Assembly: GCA_018970145.1 (NCBI GenBank)
Contig: JAGWWY010000012.1
Coordinates: forward strand, 1-60,889
DNA from: Gammaproteobacteria bacterium
GTDB taxonomy: Bacteria > Pseudomonadota > Gammaproteobacteria > Steroidobacterales > Steroidobacteraceae
DNA: 60,889 bases
Reading direction: 5' to 3'
Position 1 is the first letter of the stretch; the number at the start of each line of letters is the position of its first letter. The translations under genes and the position numbers were made by a program. The notes under the pieces were generated by a model. It ran no database searches, was not told where the DNA came from, and worked only from the letters and a program-made list of their open reading frames with translations. Of this stretch, positions 52,602-60,889 are shown one piece after another.

Positions 52602-53311
52602 CGCGCAAACCGTTTTCCGAACCCGTGATCGTGCGTGGGCGCAGCTGGTTCCGCTCGCCGCTGGGGTGGCTGTGGATTTTGGTGGCGATCTTCGGCGCGG
52701 GGCTGACGCTGTATGGGCTTGGCCGGGCCGGTATCGGCCCCGGGGTGCCTGGCATCCTCGCGAGCCTCGGCGGCTTGCGGGACGAACTGCGCGATCGCGA
52801 CGACACCATCGTGGAACTGCGCCGCCAGCTCGCCGACTACGATACCTCGAAGACGGCCCAGGAAGAGGAGCGGCGCGAACTCGCTCGCACGATCGGCGAG
52901 CTGCAGGCCGACGTGGCGCGGTTGCAGCAACAGGTCGAGTTCTATCGAGGCGTCGTGGCCAGCGACAATCCGCGTGCGCCCGTGGCGATCCGCAGTCTCA
53001 GGGTCGTCCAGTCGCTCGAGGGCGCAGCGCCCGTGCTGCGCCTTGCGCTCGTGCAACCGGGTAACCCGCAGTCGATGGTGAACGGCACAGTGCAAGCGTC
53101 GATCGAGGGGCGCCGGGGGTCGCAGGTCGAGCGTATCTCGTTGGCGCCGCGCCCCTTTTCATTCCGTTACTTCGAAAATCTCGAGTTGGCTCTGACGCTG
53201 CCGAGCGGATTTCTGCCCGAGCGGATCACGGTGGAGATTCTTAGCGGTGGCCGCAACACCGCGCCCGTGGTTCAATCACAGCTCTGGCCGGTCAAGCCGG
53301 ATCCCTCCTGA
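52598..53311 (+). CDS. Membrane-anchored coiled-coil protein (DUF6776-like)
   Basis: This 237-residue protein of unknown function is known in gammaproteobacteria as a membrane protein upstream of bactofilin genes. One transmembrane helix lies at about residues 21-45 (WLWILVAIFGAGLTLYGL). A coiled coil runs from about 60 to 115 (LRDELRDRDDTIVELRRQLADY, LQADVARLQQQVEFYRGV), followed by a beta-rich periplasmic domain. The GTG at 52598 overlaps the rppH stop (GTGA) and is the best start; TTG 52577 is also open. The pairing with bactofilin suggests a membrane attachment role, which is an inference. Confidence 0.78.
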   Translation: MTRKPFSEPVIVRGRSWFRSPLGWLWILVAIFGAGLTLYGLGRAGIGPGVPGILASLGGLRDELRDRDDTIVELRRQLADYDTSKTAQEEERRELARTIGELQADVARLQQQVEFYRGVVASDNPRAPVAIRSLRVVQSLEGAAPVLRLALVQPGNPQSMVNGTVQASIEGRRGSQVERISLAPRPFSFRYFENLELALTLPSGFLPERITVEILSGGRNTAPVVQSQLWPVKPDPS

Positions 53312-53319
53312 GGTCGAAT

Positions 53320-53775
53320 ATGTTTGGTCGACGCAAGAACCCGCCCGTCCCCGGGCGCATCGACACGCTGATCGGTCGCGGCACTCGCTTGCGCGGCGCG
53401 GTGGAATTTGTCGGGGGTCTGCACCTCGACGGTCAGATCGACGGCGACGTGCGCGGCGGTGGCGATGGCGCACCGACGACGCTGTGGGTCGGCGCAGATG
53501 CTCGCGTCGTTGGCAACGTAGAAGTTCCGAACGTCGTGATCAACGGTGAGATCATCGGCGAAGTGCGCTGTCGCGATCGGGTGGTTCTGGGGGAGAAAGC
53601 CCGAGTCACGGGCGATCTTCACTACGGCGCCATCGAAATGACCTTGGGTGCCCGGGTCGACGGCAAGCTGTATCCGCTCGCCAGTGGCGCCTCGGAGGCC
53701 AGCAGTCGCCCCACGGCTACGGGTGGCACCGATTTTTCTTTGCAGCCTTTTGACGCTCGCAGCAGCGGAACCTAA
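53320..53775 (+). CDS. Bactofilin (polymer-forming cytoskeletal protein)
   Basis: This 151-residue protein has the bactofilin beta-helix core, in repeating short turns: [31 protein letters not shown] (residues 13-43), [22 protein letters not shown], and [21 protein letters not shown]. Flexible Pro/Arg-rich N-terminal and Ser/Thr-rich C-terminal tails flank it. Bactofilins form filaments without nucleotide and organise cell-wall enzymes or stalks. It starts 9 bases after the coiled-coil membrane protein gene, and erpA follows 11 bases after its stop. Confidence 0.92.
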   Translation: MFGRRKNPPVPGRIDTLIGRGTRLRGAVEFVGGLHLDGQIDGDVRGGGDGAPTTLWVGADARVVGNVEVPNVVINGEIIGEVRCRDRVVLGEKARVTGDLHYGAIEMTLGARVDGKLYPLASGASEASSRPTATGGTDFSLQPFDARSSGT

Positions 53776-53785
53776 ACTTAGCCAT

Positions 53786-54166
53786 ATGAATACTGCCATC
53801 AACGACTTGCCTCTCGACGACATGCCTCTCGACCTGCCACCAGCCCTCGTCTTTACCGACGCGGCGGCACGTAAGGTGAGTTCGCTCATCGAGAACGAGG
53901 GCAACACGCAGCTGATGTTGCGCGTGTTCGTGCAGGGCGGTGGTTGCTCGGGCATGCAATACGGCTTCGAGTTCGACGAGCAGGTCCAAGACGGCGACAC
54001 CTTGGTCGAAAATCTCGGCGTCAAATTGTTGGTCGATCCGATGAGCCTGCAATATTTGAGCGGCGCCGAGATCGACTACCGTGAGGGGCTCGAGGGCGCG
54101 CAATTCGTCATTCGGAACCCGAACGCCACTACCACCTGCGGGTGCGGATCGTCGTTCGCAGCCTGA
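53786..54166 (+). CDS. erpA: Iron-sulfur cluster insertion protein ErpA
   Basis: This 126-residue A-type iron-sulfur carrier passes clusters to apoproteins such as the isoprenoid enzymes. The three ligand cysteines are Cys54 ([10 protein letters not shown]), Cys118 and Cys120 (TTCGCGSSF). The [17 protein letters not shown] segment near 82-98 is family-typical. The N-terminus (first 20 residues, [13 protein letters not shown]) is acidic and about 12 residues longer than in E. coli. ATG 53786 starts shortly after the bactofilin stop; the longer open frame overlapping bactofilin is not plausible. Confidence 0.94.
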   Translation: MNTAINDLPLDDMPLDLPPALVFTDAAARKVSSLIENEGNTQLMLRVFVQGGGCSGMQYGFEFDEQVQDGDTLVENLGVKLLVDPMSLQYLSGAEIDYREGLEGAQFVIRNPNATTTCGCGSSFAA

Positions 54167-54194
54167 TCGGCGGCAACGGTTATTCCCTTTTTGC

Positions 54195-55727
54195 GTGGCA
54201 CGCTCGAACGGTCGAACCACCCCGGAACTGCTTGCGGCCGTCGACCTAGGTTCCAATAGTTTTCACTTGGTCGTGGCTCGTTACAGTCACGGGCAACTCG
54301 TCGTCATCGATCGCTTGCGCGAGAACGTGCGCCTCGGTTCGGGTGTCGATGCTGATGGCCGCCTCGATCGCGAGGTTGCGGCGCGGGCGCTGGCGTGTCT
54401 TGAGCGTTTTGGGCAGCGTCTGCGCGATATGCATGCCGATCGCATCCGAGTGGTCGGTACCAATGCGTTGCGCCGCGCCCATCGTAAACAAGTCTTTCTC
54501 GAGAAGGCGCGAGCGGCCTTGGGAGCGCCCATCGAAATCGTCTCGGGCATGGAAGAAGCGCGTCTGATCTACTCAGGCGTCGCTCACATGATGCCGCGTG
54601 GCGAGGGAACGCGGCTCGTAGTCGATATCGGTGGCGGCAGCACCGAACTGATCATTGGCGAAGATCTCACGCCGCTCAAACTCGAGAGTACGCAGCTCGG
54701 TTGCGTATCGATGAGTGAGCGCTTCTTCGCTGGTGGCAAGTTATCGCAGAAGAGGTTTTCACGCGCGCGGGTGGCGGCGCGGGGCGAGCTCGAACCGATC
54801 GAGGAGGCCTACCGACGAGTTGGATGGTTGCAGGCGGTGGGCAGTTCGGGCTCCGTCAAATCGGTTGGCGACGCGATTCGAGAACTCGATCCGCGTGCCA
54901 GCGCCATTACACCCGAAGGTCTCGAGGCCGTGATCGAGACCATGCTCTCTGCCAACCACGTGCGCGATATCGCGCTAACTTCACTGACGGATGAGCGACG
55001 CCTCGTGTTCGCAGGCGGCCTTGCGATCCTCGCTGAGGTTTTCGATGTGCTCGGGATCGAGCGCATGGATGTGTCTGACGGTGCCATGCGTGATGGCTTG
55101 CTCTACGATCTCGTCGGTCGTTTGACCGATGAGGACGCGCGTGACCGTACGGTACGTGGCATGCAAGGGCGCTATCACGTCGACACGGCGCAGGCCGAAC
55201 GCGTGGAGCGTACGGCGCGTCATCTGCTCGAGCAGGTGGCTGCAGAGTGGCAGTTGGACGATCCACTCGCCGAGCAGTTGTTGGCGTGGGCTGCGCGTCT
55301 ACACGAGATCGGTCTTGATGTGTCTCACTCGCGTTATCACCAGCACGGAGCGTATTTGCTCGAACACGCCGATATGCCGGGCTTCCCGCGCGAAGAGCAG
55401 CGACTCCTGTCACGTCTCGTGGGCGGACATCGGCGCAAACTCTCGCTCGAGGGGATCGACAAGTTGCTACCGCCTTGGGATCGGCGCGTCTTGAATCTGA
55501 TCGTGTTGCTGCGTCTAGCCGTGTTGTTGCATCGTGGCCGCGGCCGGGCGCCCTTGCCCGATGTCACGCTCGCTCCCAAAGGGCGCACGCTGGAGATCCG
55601 CTTTCCGATGCGCTGGCTGCGCGAGCATCCTTTGACGGTCGCCGATCTGAGTGAAGAAATCGACTTGCTACGCGCCGTCGATTTTCGTCTGCGCGTTTAT
55701 TCCTCGAGGGGTCTGCCCGCCGTATAG
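54195..55727 (+). CDS. ppx: Exopolyphosphatase (Ppx/GppA family)
   Basis: This 510-residue ASKHA-fold enzyme removes terminal phosphate from polyphosphate and may also cleave pppGpp. The phosphate-binding loops are visible: LAAVDLGSNSFHLVVAR near residues 12-28, GTNALRRA near 93-100, IVSGMEEARLIYSGV near 115-129 and VVDIGGGSTELIIGE near 141-155. A C-terminal HD-like helical domain contains WAARLHEIGLDVSHSRYHQHGAYLL. A GTG at 54195 is the likely start, since earlier codons lie inside erpA; the ribosome-binding site there is weak. Its last 31 bases overlap ppk, the opposing polyphosphate kinase gene. Confidence 0.93.
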   Translation: MARSNGRTTPELLAAVDLGSNSFHLVVARYSHGQLVVIDRLRENVRLGSGVDADGRLDREVAARALACLERFGQRLRDMHADRIRVVGTNALRRAHRKQVFLEKARAALGAPIEIVSGMEEARLIYSGVAHMMPRGEGTRLVVDIGGGSTELIIGEDLTPLKLESTQLGCVSMSERFFAGGKLSQKRFSRARVAARGELEPIEEAYRRVGWLQAVGSSGSVKSVGDAIRELDPRASAITPEGLEAVIETMLSANHVRDIALTSLTDERRLVFAGGLAILAEVFDVLGIERMDVSDGAMRDGLLYDLVGRLTDEDARDRTVRGMQGRYHVDTAQAERVERTARHLLEQVAAEWQLDDPLAEQLLAWAARLHEIGLDVSHSRYHQHGAYLLEHADMPGFPREEQRLLSRLVGGHRRKLSLEGIDKLLPPWDRRVLNLIVLLRLAVLLHRGRGRAPLPDVTLAPKGRTLEIRFPMRWLREHPLTVADLSEEIDLLRAVDFRLRVYSSRGLPAV

Positions 55728-57763
55728 GACTGCATCAACTCGGCTTGGGCGATGCAGCCTGAGTCGGTTTGGCGCCGGTGATACTTGCCGGTGCTGTCGA
55801 GCAGCCAGGCTTGCGTGTCGTCGCGCAGATAGGTTTCTAGGTCGCGCAGAATGTTGTCGCGATATTTTTGACGTCGAATCGGGAACGCGATCTCGACGCG
55901 GCGGAAGAAATTGCGATCCATCCAGTCGGCACTACTGCAGTAGATCTCGCCTTTGCCATCGTTTTGGAAGTAAAACACCCGCGAGTGTTCGAGAAAGCGC
56001 CCGACGATCGAGCGCACGCGGATGTTGTCCGACATGCCGGGCACGCCTGGCCGCAACGCACAGACGCCGCGGATGATGAGATCAATTTGCACGCCTGCTT
56101 GTGATGCTTGATACAGCGCATTGATCGACTCAGGCTCGACGAGTGCGTTCATCTTCAGGATGACCCGCGCTGGCTTACCGGCTTTGGCGAGGGCAGCCTC
56201 ACGCTCGAGTTTGGCGAGCATCGCCTTGTGCAGTTCGAACGGCGATTGCAGCAGCGCGTTGAGTCGCGGCGTGCGCGAGAGTCCCGTCAACTGCAGAAAC
56301 ACCTCGTGCACGTCTTGCGCGATGTCTTCATCGCAGGTGAAGAGCCCGTAGTCCGTATAAGCGCGCGCGGTGCGCGCGTGATAGTTGCCCGTGCCGAGGT
56401 GGCAATACCGGCGGATGCCCTCTTTCTCTCGGCGCACCACCATCGCGAGTTTCGCGTGAGTCTTGTATCCAACCACGCCGTACATGACGTGTGCACCGGC
56501 TTCCTGCAACTTATCGGACAGTTCGATATTGGCTTGTTCGTCAAAGCGCGCTCGTAATTCGATCACGGCCGTCACGTCCTTGCCCGCGTGCGCGGCCGCC
56601 ACCAACGCATCGACGATCGCAGACGCCGCACCCGTGCGATAGAGGGTTTGTTTGATCGCGAGCACCTTCGGATCCGTTGCGGCCTCACGCAGAAAATCGA
56701 TTACCGATGCAAACGACTGGAACGGATGGTGCAGCAGCAAATCGCTCTGCCGAATGGCCGAAAACATGCCCTGCTCGTCATTGAGACGACGAGGCAGGCT
56801 CGGCACGAACGGCGGATATTTGAGATCTTCCCGCTCGATGAGATCGTAGATCGCCGAGAGTCGATAGAGGTTGACCGGCGGCGGAACCGTGTAGACATCG
56901 ACATCGCCGATCCCGAACTGCCGCGCGAGGAAATGCACGATATCCGGCGGGCAGTCGGTCGTGGTCTCGAGGCGTACCGCAGATCCGTAACGTCGATGCT
57001 GCAACTCACCCTCGAGTGCACGACGTAGATCGTCCGCTTCTTCCTCATCGACGAAGAGATCGCTATTCCGCGTCACGCGAAACTGATGCACGTTGATGAT
57101 CCGCATGCCTTCGAACAGTCGCGGCATGAACGCTTCGATGATGCCAGAGAGCAGAACCAGTCTTTGTTCGCCGTCTTGGCCTATCGGTAGTGGGACGATC
57201 CGCGGTAGTGACCGCGGAGCCTGTACGATCGCGCGAGTCGCTTCGCGTCCGTAGGCGTCTTCACCTTCGAGACTGACCACGAAGTTCAGGCTCTTGTTCT
57301 GGATGCGCGGAAACGGCCTCGAGGGGTCGAGTGCCAGCGGCGTCAGCACGGGTTCGACCTCATTGCCGAAATAGCGTGCAAGCCACTCGCGAGTGGTCTT
57401 ATCCCAACTGCCGCGCGGCATTAGTCGAATGCCGGCTGCACGCAGGGCAGGGAGCAGGTGCTGCGAAAGACACTCGTACTGTTCGGCGACCAGTTGCTGC
57501 GCGCGCTCGTGAATGGCGGCGAGTTGCTCGCGCGGCGTTAGGCCATCGGGACTGAGCGAGCCGGGCGAGCTTTCCTGTAATTGTTTGATGCCGGCTACGC
57601 GGATCTCGAAGAACTCATCGAGATTACTTGATGAGATACAAAGGAAACGCAGCCGCTCGAGCAGAGGTACCGACGGGTCCTGCGCTTGTGCCAATACGCG
57701 CTGGTTGAACTCGAGCAACGAGAGTTCGCGATTGATGAGAGTGGGAGCGGCCGCCGGTGTCAT
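55697..57763 (-). CDS. ppk: Polyphosphate kinase PPK1
   Basis: This 688-residue enzyme makes inorganic polyphosphate from ATP. The N-terminal domain opens with INRELSLLEFNQRVLAQAQD near residues 10-29 and the SSSNLDEFFEIRVAG segment. The catalytic region has IKQTLYRTG near 368-376 and the phosphorylated histidine in CHLGTGNYHARTARAYTDYG near 431-450. A second conserved histidine region follows: HSRVFYFQNDGKGEIYCSS near 588-606. It matches PPK1 in length (688 in E. coli). It converges on ppx with a 31-base overlap, so antisense coupling of the opposing activities is possible. Confidence 0.96.
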   Translation of the reverse strand: MTPAAAPTLINRELSLLEFNQRVLAQAQDPSVPLLERLRFLCISSSNLDEFFEIRVAGIKQLQESSPGSLSPDGLTPREQLAAIHERAQQLVAEQYECLSQHLLPALRAAGIRLMPRGSWDKTTREWLARYFGNEVEPVLTPLALDPSRPFPRIQNKSLNFVVSLEGEDAYGREATRAIVQAPRSLPRIVPLPIGQDGEQRLVLLSGIIEAFMPRLFEGMRIINVHQFRVTRNSDLFVDEEEADDLRRALEGELQHRRYGSAVRLETTTDCPPDIVHFLARQFGIGDVDVYTVPPPVNLYRLSAIYDLIEREDLKYPPFVPSLPRRLNDEQGMFSAIRQSDLLLHHPFQSFASVIDFLREAATDPKVLAIKQTLYRTGAASAIVDALVAAAHAGKDVTAVIELRARFDEQANIELSDKLQEAGAHVMYGVVGYKTHAKLAMVVRREKEGIRRYCHLGTGNYHARTARAYTDYGLFTCDEDIAQDVHEVFLQLTGLSRTPRLNALLQSPFELHKAMLAKLEREAALAKAGKPARVILKMNALVEPESINALYQASQAGVQIDLIIRGVCALRPGVPGMSDNIRVRSIVGRFLEHSRVFYFQNDGKGEIYCSSADWMDRNFFRRVEIAFPIRRQKYRDNILRDLETYLRDDTQAWLLDSTGKYHRRQTDSGCIAQAELMQSYTAGRPLEE

Positions 57764-57798
57764 GTGGGTTAGTACACCATGCTCATTGGCAACTTGTG

Positions 57799-59145
57799 TT
57801 ACAGCGCGCCTTTTGTCGCCGCCGTGGCGGGGTTTGGCGTTTCGACGGGTACCTGCGCGGCGACCAGTGCGGAAACATCACCGGTCGCGAGGCTCACCAA
57901 CAATGGAGCAGCGGCTTCGCGGAACCGTGCCATTTGCGCGGGCGGTACGGGGATATCCGTCGGTAAGGCAACTTTTTGCGGATCCATGTGTACGCCACGA
58001 CTCAAATACTCGTAATGCAAGTGCGGGCCGGTCGCGAGTCCCGTCATGCCAACATAACCGATGATTTCGCCTTGCGAGATACGGTCGCCGCTGCTGAGGC
58101 CACGGGCGAAACGCGACAAGTGTCCGTACACCGTCCGAACCTGATTGACGTGTTCGAGCTCCACAACCTTGCCGTAGCCGCCCTTGTTGCCGACGAACCG
58201 CACGCGACCGCTACCGGCTGCGCGCACGGGTGTGCCGATCGGAGCCGCGTAATCGACACCACGGTGCGCCCGGATCCGATTCAGGACAGGGTGACGCCGA
58301 TACAGATTGAAGCGCGAACTGACTCGAGAAAATTCAAGTGGTGCGCGCAGGAAGGCCTTGCGCAGACTCTTGCCATCGGGCGTGAAGTAGGTGGGCTCTG
58401 CGCCTGCGGGTTGAAAGCGAATCGCCCGATAAGGCTTACCCCGATTCACAAATTCCACCGCGAGAATGTCGCCCTCGCCCAAAGGTTCGCCATCTTGGCT
58501 GACCTTCTCGTAGGTGACGCGAAAGCGATCGCCGGGCTGGATATCGAGCACGAAGTCGATATCCCACTGAAAGATATTGGCGATACGCAGCGCTGTATTG
58601 TCGCTCAAGCCTGCATCGGCGGCCGCCTGAAACAAAGAACTGCGGATCGTTGCTTCGGTGCTGCGTAACTCGCGCTCGAGCGGGTTCACGATGACTTCGG
58701 TAGCGAATCCCGAGTCGTCGCGTTGCACGCTCAAGGTTTCGCTCGGGCTCAGCTGACGTTCGAGTGTGACGAGTTCATCGTCCTTGACGCCAAAGCGCAG
58801 CATTTCGCCCGGCTTCAGGCGATCGAGCTTGGCACGCAGATCCGGCAGTGAGCGCAGTTGGGCCAGATCCGTCAGCGAGAGTTTGAGTTTGCGGAAAATA
58901 CGCTCGAGCGTATCGCCAGCACCGACCATCACTTCGACCGTCGCCAAGCCGAGCGCCGCGCGCGCGGCTTCCGCACTGACGAGTTTCTGCGCAGCCACCG
59001 TGCTCTCGTCGGCGCGGGTGAGATCCGTGAGCCACTCTTCGCCACGCCACCACGTCACAGCGAGCACGCCGATCACGACGATCTGCACGCCTCGGCCTTT
59101 CAGCGCCGCCAACACCCGGTTTTTCGAGCCGATTTCCAGCGTCAT
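57799..59145 (-). CDS. M23-family peptidoglycan endopeptidase (MepM-like)
   Basis: This 448-residue envelope enzyme has a signal-anchor helix (residues 20-34, VQIVVIGVLAVTWW). It also has an OapA/LysM-like part (VMVGAGDTLERIFRKLKLSLTDL near 73-95), a central domain, and a C-terminal M23 zinc peptidase domain. The catalytic motifs are HRGVDYAAPIGTPV near 291-304, the YGHLSRFARGL segment and HLHYEYLSRG near 374-383. The layout equals MepM (YebA), which cuts D,D crosslinks to let the cell wall grow. It is divergent from tyrS with 72 bases between starts, and follows no anhMurNAc kinase gene here. Confidence 0.92.
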   Translation of the reverse strand: MTLEIGSKNRVLAALKGRGVQIVVIGVLAVTWWRGEEWLTDLTRADESTVAAQKLVSAEAARAALGLATVEVMVGAGDTLERIFRKLKLSLTDLAQLRSLPDLRAKLDRLKPGEMLRFGVKDDELVTLERQLSPSETLSVQRDDSGFATEVIVNPLERELRSTEATIRSSLFQAAADAGLSDNTALRIANIFQWDIDFVLDIQPGDRFRVTYEKVSQDGEPLGEGDILAVEFVNRGKPYRAIRFQPAGAEPTYFTPDGKSLRKAFLRAPLEFSRVSSRFNLYRRHPVLNRIRAHRGVDYAAPIGTPVRAAGSGRVRFVGNKGGYGKVVELEHVNQVRTVYGHLSRFARGLSSGDRISQGEIIGYVGMTGLATGPHLHYEYLSRGVHMDPQKVALPTDIPVPPAQMARFREAAAPLLVSLATGDVSALVAAQVPVETPNPATAATKGAL

Positions 59146-59217
59146 CGACTACACTTCCCCGCACGGAATCGGCGCAAACTACCCGCGCCGAGGGGCAGGG
59201 TCAACCCGAGCTGACGA

Positions 59218-60429
59218 ATGACGAGTACAACAGAACAACTCAATGAGATCCGACGCGGCTCCGCCGAGCTGCTCATCGAAGCAGAATTGATCAAGAAGCT
59301 CGAGCGCGGCAAGCCGCTGCGCATCAAGGCAGGGTTCGATCCCACCGCGCCTGATCTGCATCTCGGGCATACGGTGCTCATCAACAAGATGCGCCAGTTC
59401 CAGCAGTTCGGGCATGAGGTCATCTTCCTGATCGGTGACTTTACAAGTCTCATCGGCGACCCGACCGGTCGCAACGCGACGCGCCCGCGCTTGACGCCCG
59501 AGCAAGTGCAGGCGAACGCGCGCACCTATGAGGCGCAGATCTTCAAGATTCTCGACCCGAAGCTCACCAAGGTGGACTTCAACTCGCGCTGGTTCACGCC
59601 GATGGGCGCGGCGGGCCTGATCGAAATCGCTGCCAAACATACGGTCGCGCGCATGTTGGAGCGCGACGATTTTGCCAAGCGCTACAAGAGCGGGCAGCCG
59701 ATCGCGATTCACGAGTTCCTCTATCCGCTCGTACAGGGCTACGACTCGGTTGCTCTGAAGGCCGACGTCGAACTCGGTGGTACCGATCAAAAGTTCAATC
59801 TTTTGGTGGGTCGCGCTCTGCAAGAAGCTTACGGGCAAGAGCCGCAGTGCGTGCTCATGATGCCGCTGTTGGAAGGGCTCGATGGCGTCAACAAGATGTC
59901 GAAGTCTCTCGGCAACTACGTCGGTATCGACGAGCCCGCCGATACGCAGTTCGGCAAGATCATGTCGATCAGTGACGAGCTGATGTGGCGTTATTTTGAA
60001 CTGCTCTCGTTCCGCCCCCTCACGGAAATGGAGGGTTTGCGCACGGCGATCGCCGGCGGACGCAATCCGCGCGATGTGAAGTTCGAGCTTGCCAAAGAAA
60101 TCGTCGCGCGCTTCCACGGCGCTGCGGCCGCCGAACAGGCGCAGGCGGATTTCATTGCTCGCTTTGCTCAAAAGACGCTGCCGACCGACCTGCCGCTGCA
60201 GATTTTGGTTGCCAGCGACCCCGCGGGCGAGCCCGTGGTGGCGGCCTTGAAGGCGGCCGGGCTGGTCTCAAGCAACTCCGAGGGGGTACGCAAGCTCGCC
60301 GAAGGGGCTGTCCGAATCGACGGCGAGAGGGTTTCGGACCGGCAGCACCGACTGTCGGTCGGTGCCGAGCATATCCTGCAGCTCGGGCCGCGTCGTTTTT
60401 CCCGTGTCAAGATAGAAAAACCGAGTTAA
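59218..60429 (+). CDS. tyrS: Tyrosyl-tRNA synthetase
   Basis: This 403-residue class I synthetase charges tRNA-Tyr. The HIGH-type motif is DLHLGHTVL near residues 47-55 and the KMSKS motif is [10 protein letters not shown] near 225-234. The tyrosine pocket includes [29 protein letters not shown] near 166-194. An S4 RNA-binding domain closes the protein (about 340-403). The sequence type is the compact TyrZ-like form found in many proteobacteria rather than E. coli TyrS. It is directly upstream of the rRNA operon. Confidence 0.96.
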   Translation: MTSTTEQLNEIRRGSAELLIEAELIKKLERGKPLRIKAGFDPTAPDLHLGHTVLINKMRQFQQFGHEVIFLIGDFTSLIGDPTGRNATRPRLTPEQVQANARTYEAQIFKILDPKLTKVDFNSRWFTPMGAAGLIEIAAKHTVARMLERDDFAKRYKSGQPIAIHEFLYPLVQGYDSVALKADVELGGTDQKFNLLVGRALQEAYGQEPQCVLMMPLLEGLDGVNKMSKSLGNYVGIDEPADTQFGKIMSISDELMWRYFELLSFRPLTEMEGLRTAIAGGRNPRDVKFELAKEIVARFHGAAAAEQAQADFIARFAQKTLPTDLPLQILVASDPAGEPVVAALKAAGLVSSNSEGVRKLAEGAVRIDGERVSDRQHRLSVGAEHILQLGPRRFSRVKIEKPS

Positions 60430-60471
60430 ATCAAGCCTTTAAGGGGCTTGAAAAAATCTGGTTACATTTCG

Positions 60472-60499
60472 TTGACAGCCTCGGCCGGCCGCCTATAAT
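60472..60499 (+). promoter_or_regulatory. rRNA promoter P1
   Basis: TTGACA (60472-60477) and TATAAT (60494-60499), both perfect consensus, are 16 bases apart, the spacing typical of rRNA promoters. An AT-rich UP-like stretch lies just upstream (60451-60471). The GC-rich discriminator GCGCGCC follows, as expected for stringent control. Confidence 0.9.
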
Positions 60500-60562
60500 G
60501 CGCGCCCTCAGCGACGCAGCGGTTCGCCTCCAGCGGTGCCGAAACGAAGTTTGAAAAATAGG

Positions 60563-60590
60563 TTGACGGGTAGAGCCACATGGCTATACT
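60563..60590 (+). promoter_or_regulatory. rRNA promoter P2
   Basis: TTGACG (60563-60568) and TATACT (60585-60590) are separated by 16 bases, 91 bases downstream of P1. The discriminator is GC-rich (GCCGGCCCC), and an A-rich stretch precedes it. This gives the tandem P1/P2 arrangement of many gammaproteobacterial rRNA operons. Confidence 0.75.
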
Positions 60591-60620
60591 GCCGGCCCCC
60601 TCGACGCCCTAGCGGCGCGA

Positions 60621-60636
60621 GCGCTTTTTAAAAATT
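60621..60636 (+). promoter_or_regulatory. boxA-like antitermination element in the rRNA leader
   Basis: GCGCTTTTTAAAAATT resembles the boxA core (TGCTCTTTAACAA) that recruits NusB/S10 for rRNA antitermination. It sits between P2 and the 16S start, where boxA is expected. Confidence 0.5.
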
Positions 60637-60759
60637 CGGCAGGTAATTTGTGTGGGGACTCGCGTCGATGCGTCCTTTGGATGCCAAAGACCGAGTAACT
60701 AAATTTTGTCCAGCAATGGGCTTCTTTGGATACTCTTTTTAGTTGAAGTTCAAAATCTT

Positions 60760-60889
60760 CAAGTGAAGAGTTTGATCCTGGCTCAGATTGAACGCTGGCG
60801 GCGTGCTTAACACATGCAAGTCGAGCGGCAGCGCGGGAGCAATCCTGGCGGCGAGCGGCGAACGGGTGAGTAATGCTTCGGAATCTGCC
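60760..60889 (+). rRNA. rrs: 16S ribosomal RNA (5' partial)
   Basis: The sequence from about 60760 matches the 5' end of bacterial 16S rRNA: GAAGAGTTTGATCCTGGCTC, then AGATTGAACGCTGGCGGCGT and the AACACATGCAAGTCGA segment, reaching the V1 region and the GGGTGAGTAATG motif at the right edge. Only the first 130 bases are present. The V1 stem and the following GTGAGTAATGCTTCGGAATCTGCC-type text fit Gammaproteobacteria of the xanthomonad/nevskiad side. Confidence 0.97.

Larger units (their letters stand above)
60430..60759 (+). promoter_or_regulatory. rRNA operon promoter and leader region
   Basis: This 330-base gap has no gene. It holds a short hairpin after tyrS (CAAGCC 60432-60437 with GGCTTG 60445-60450, followed by A instead of T, so not an obvious terminator), an AT-rich UP-like stretch, two tandem promoters and a leader with a boxA-like antitermination sequence before the 16S 5' end. 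Confidence 0.85.

Noticed and set aside
59179..60171. Long minus-strand open frame opposite tyrS
   Set aside because: It mirrors tyrS across its conserved motifs and shows no domain of its own.
60432..60450. Intrinsic terminator after tyrS
   Set aside because: The 6-bp stem is followed on the plus strand by A residues, not T, so it lacks the U-tract needed to stop tyrS transcription.

Overview
The window is chromosomal DNA of a GC-rich gammaproteobacterium. The 16S fragment at the right end, the macromolecular-synthesis operon rpsU-yqeY-dnaG-rpoD, the T-protein TyrA, RsmE-GshB-YqgE-RuvX and the PpnN, MepM and ErpA homologues all point to Gammaproteobacteria. The gene set fits the Xanthomonadales/Nevskiales/Steroidobacterales side of the class, but the sequence alone does not fix the family. 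I see no phage, insertion sequence or CRISPR array. Coding density is very high, and many neighbouring genes overlap by 1-4 bases.

Layout. 1-4.9 kb is the most accessory-looking part: the end of a TPR protein that is probably the C-terminus of a Ser/Thr kinase (with an AT-rich core), a small secreted proline-rich orphan, a nitroreductase, a CsgG-like secreted protein with an SH3-like tail, RraA and an NmrA-type reductase. 4.9-13.5 kb, minus strand, carries rpsU-yqeY-dnaG-rpoD followed by a Tat-type flavoprotein, cysB and fba. 13.6-19.8 kb holds tsaD-folB-folK, a pteridine reductase, a MidA-type methyltransferase, cca, a complex-I-associated-type reductase and a Deg protease. 21.5-28 kb carries a split cobalamin-dependent ribonucleotide reductase (nrdJa-nrdJb), then mltD, an L,D-transpeptidase, ppnN and htpG. 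30-32.8 kb is a tightly overlapping msrB-FKBP-amidohydrolase-hydrolase operon. 32.7-37.8 kb has two two-component systems, the second a Cpx-like sensor/regulator pair with a divergent Spy/CpxP-like chaperone. HU follows. 38.3-46.7 kb is an eleven-gene minus-strand run: bioA-rsmE-gshB-tonB-yqgE-ruvX-pyrB-pyrK-yggS-proC-yggT. 46.8-60.4 kb holds ampD-MFS, a PduO-type cobalamin adenosyltransferase, an inositol-monophosphatase-family phosphatase, pdxH, tyrA-rppH-DUF-bactofilin-erpA, a convergent ppx/ppk pair, an M23 peptidase and tyrS. The window ends in an rRNA operon with two tandem promoters and the first 130 bases of 16S rRNA.

The most interesting feature is the roughly 225-base leader of nrdJa. 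A near-consensus sigma70 promoter is followed at once by an NrdR-type palindrome. Downstream of it, the transcript can form a GNRA hairpin inside a 10-bp stem, crossed by an 8-bp long-range pairing (a pseudoknot). The 3' strand of that stem (CCGAACC) is duplicated exactly between the ribosome-binding site and the start codon, so the 5' strand GGUUCGG could pair with either copy. This is the logic of a translational switch. It sits before a cobalamin-dependent enzyme, and a cobalamin adenosyltransferase gene is also in the window. It lacks the conserved boxes of the known cobalamin riboswitch.

Other points: RpoD has an extra N-terminal Lys/Ala/Pro-rich tail of about 176 residues, resembling histone H1 tails. 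A tRNA 3'-end relic lies between dnaG and rpoD. A PyrK-type electron-transfer subunit sits next to pyrB, where pyrC and the pilU-pilT block lie in Pseudomonas aeruginosa. All domain and homology calls come from reading translated sequence and from memory of the families; no search was run.
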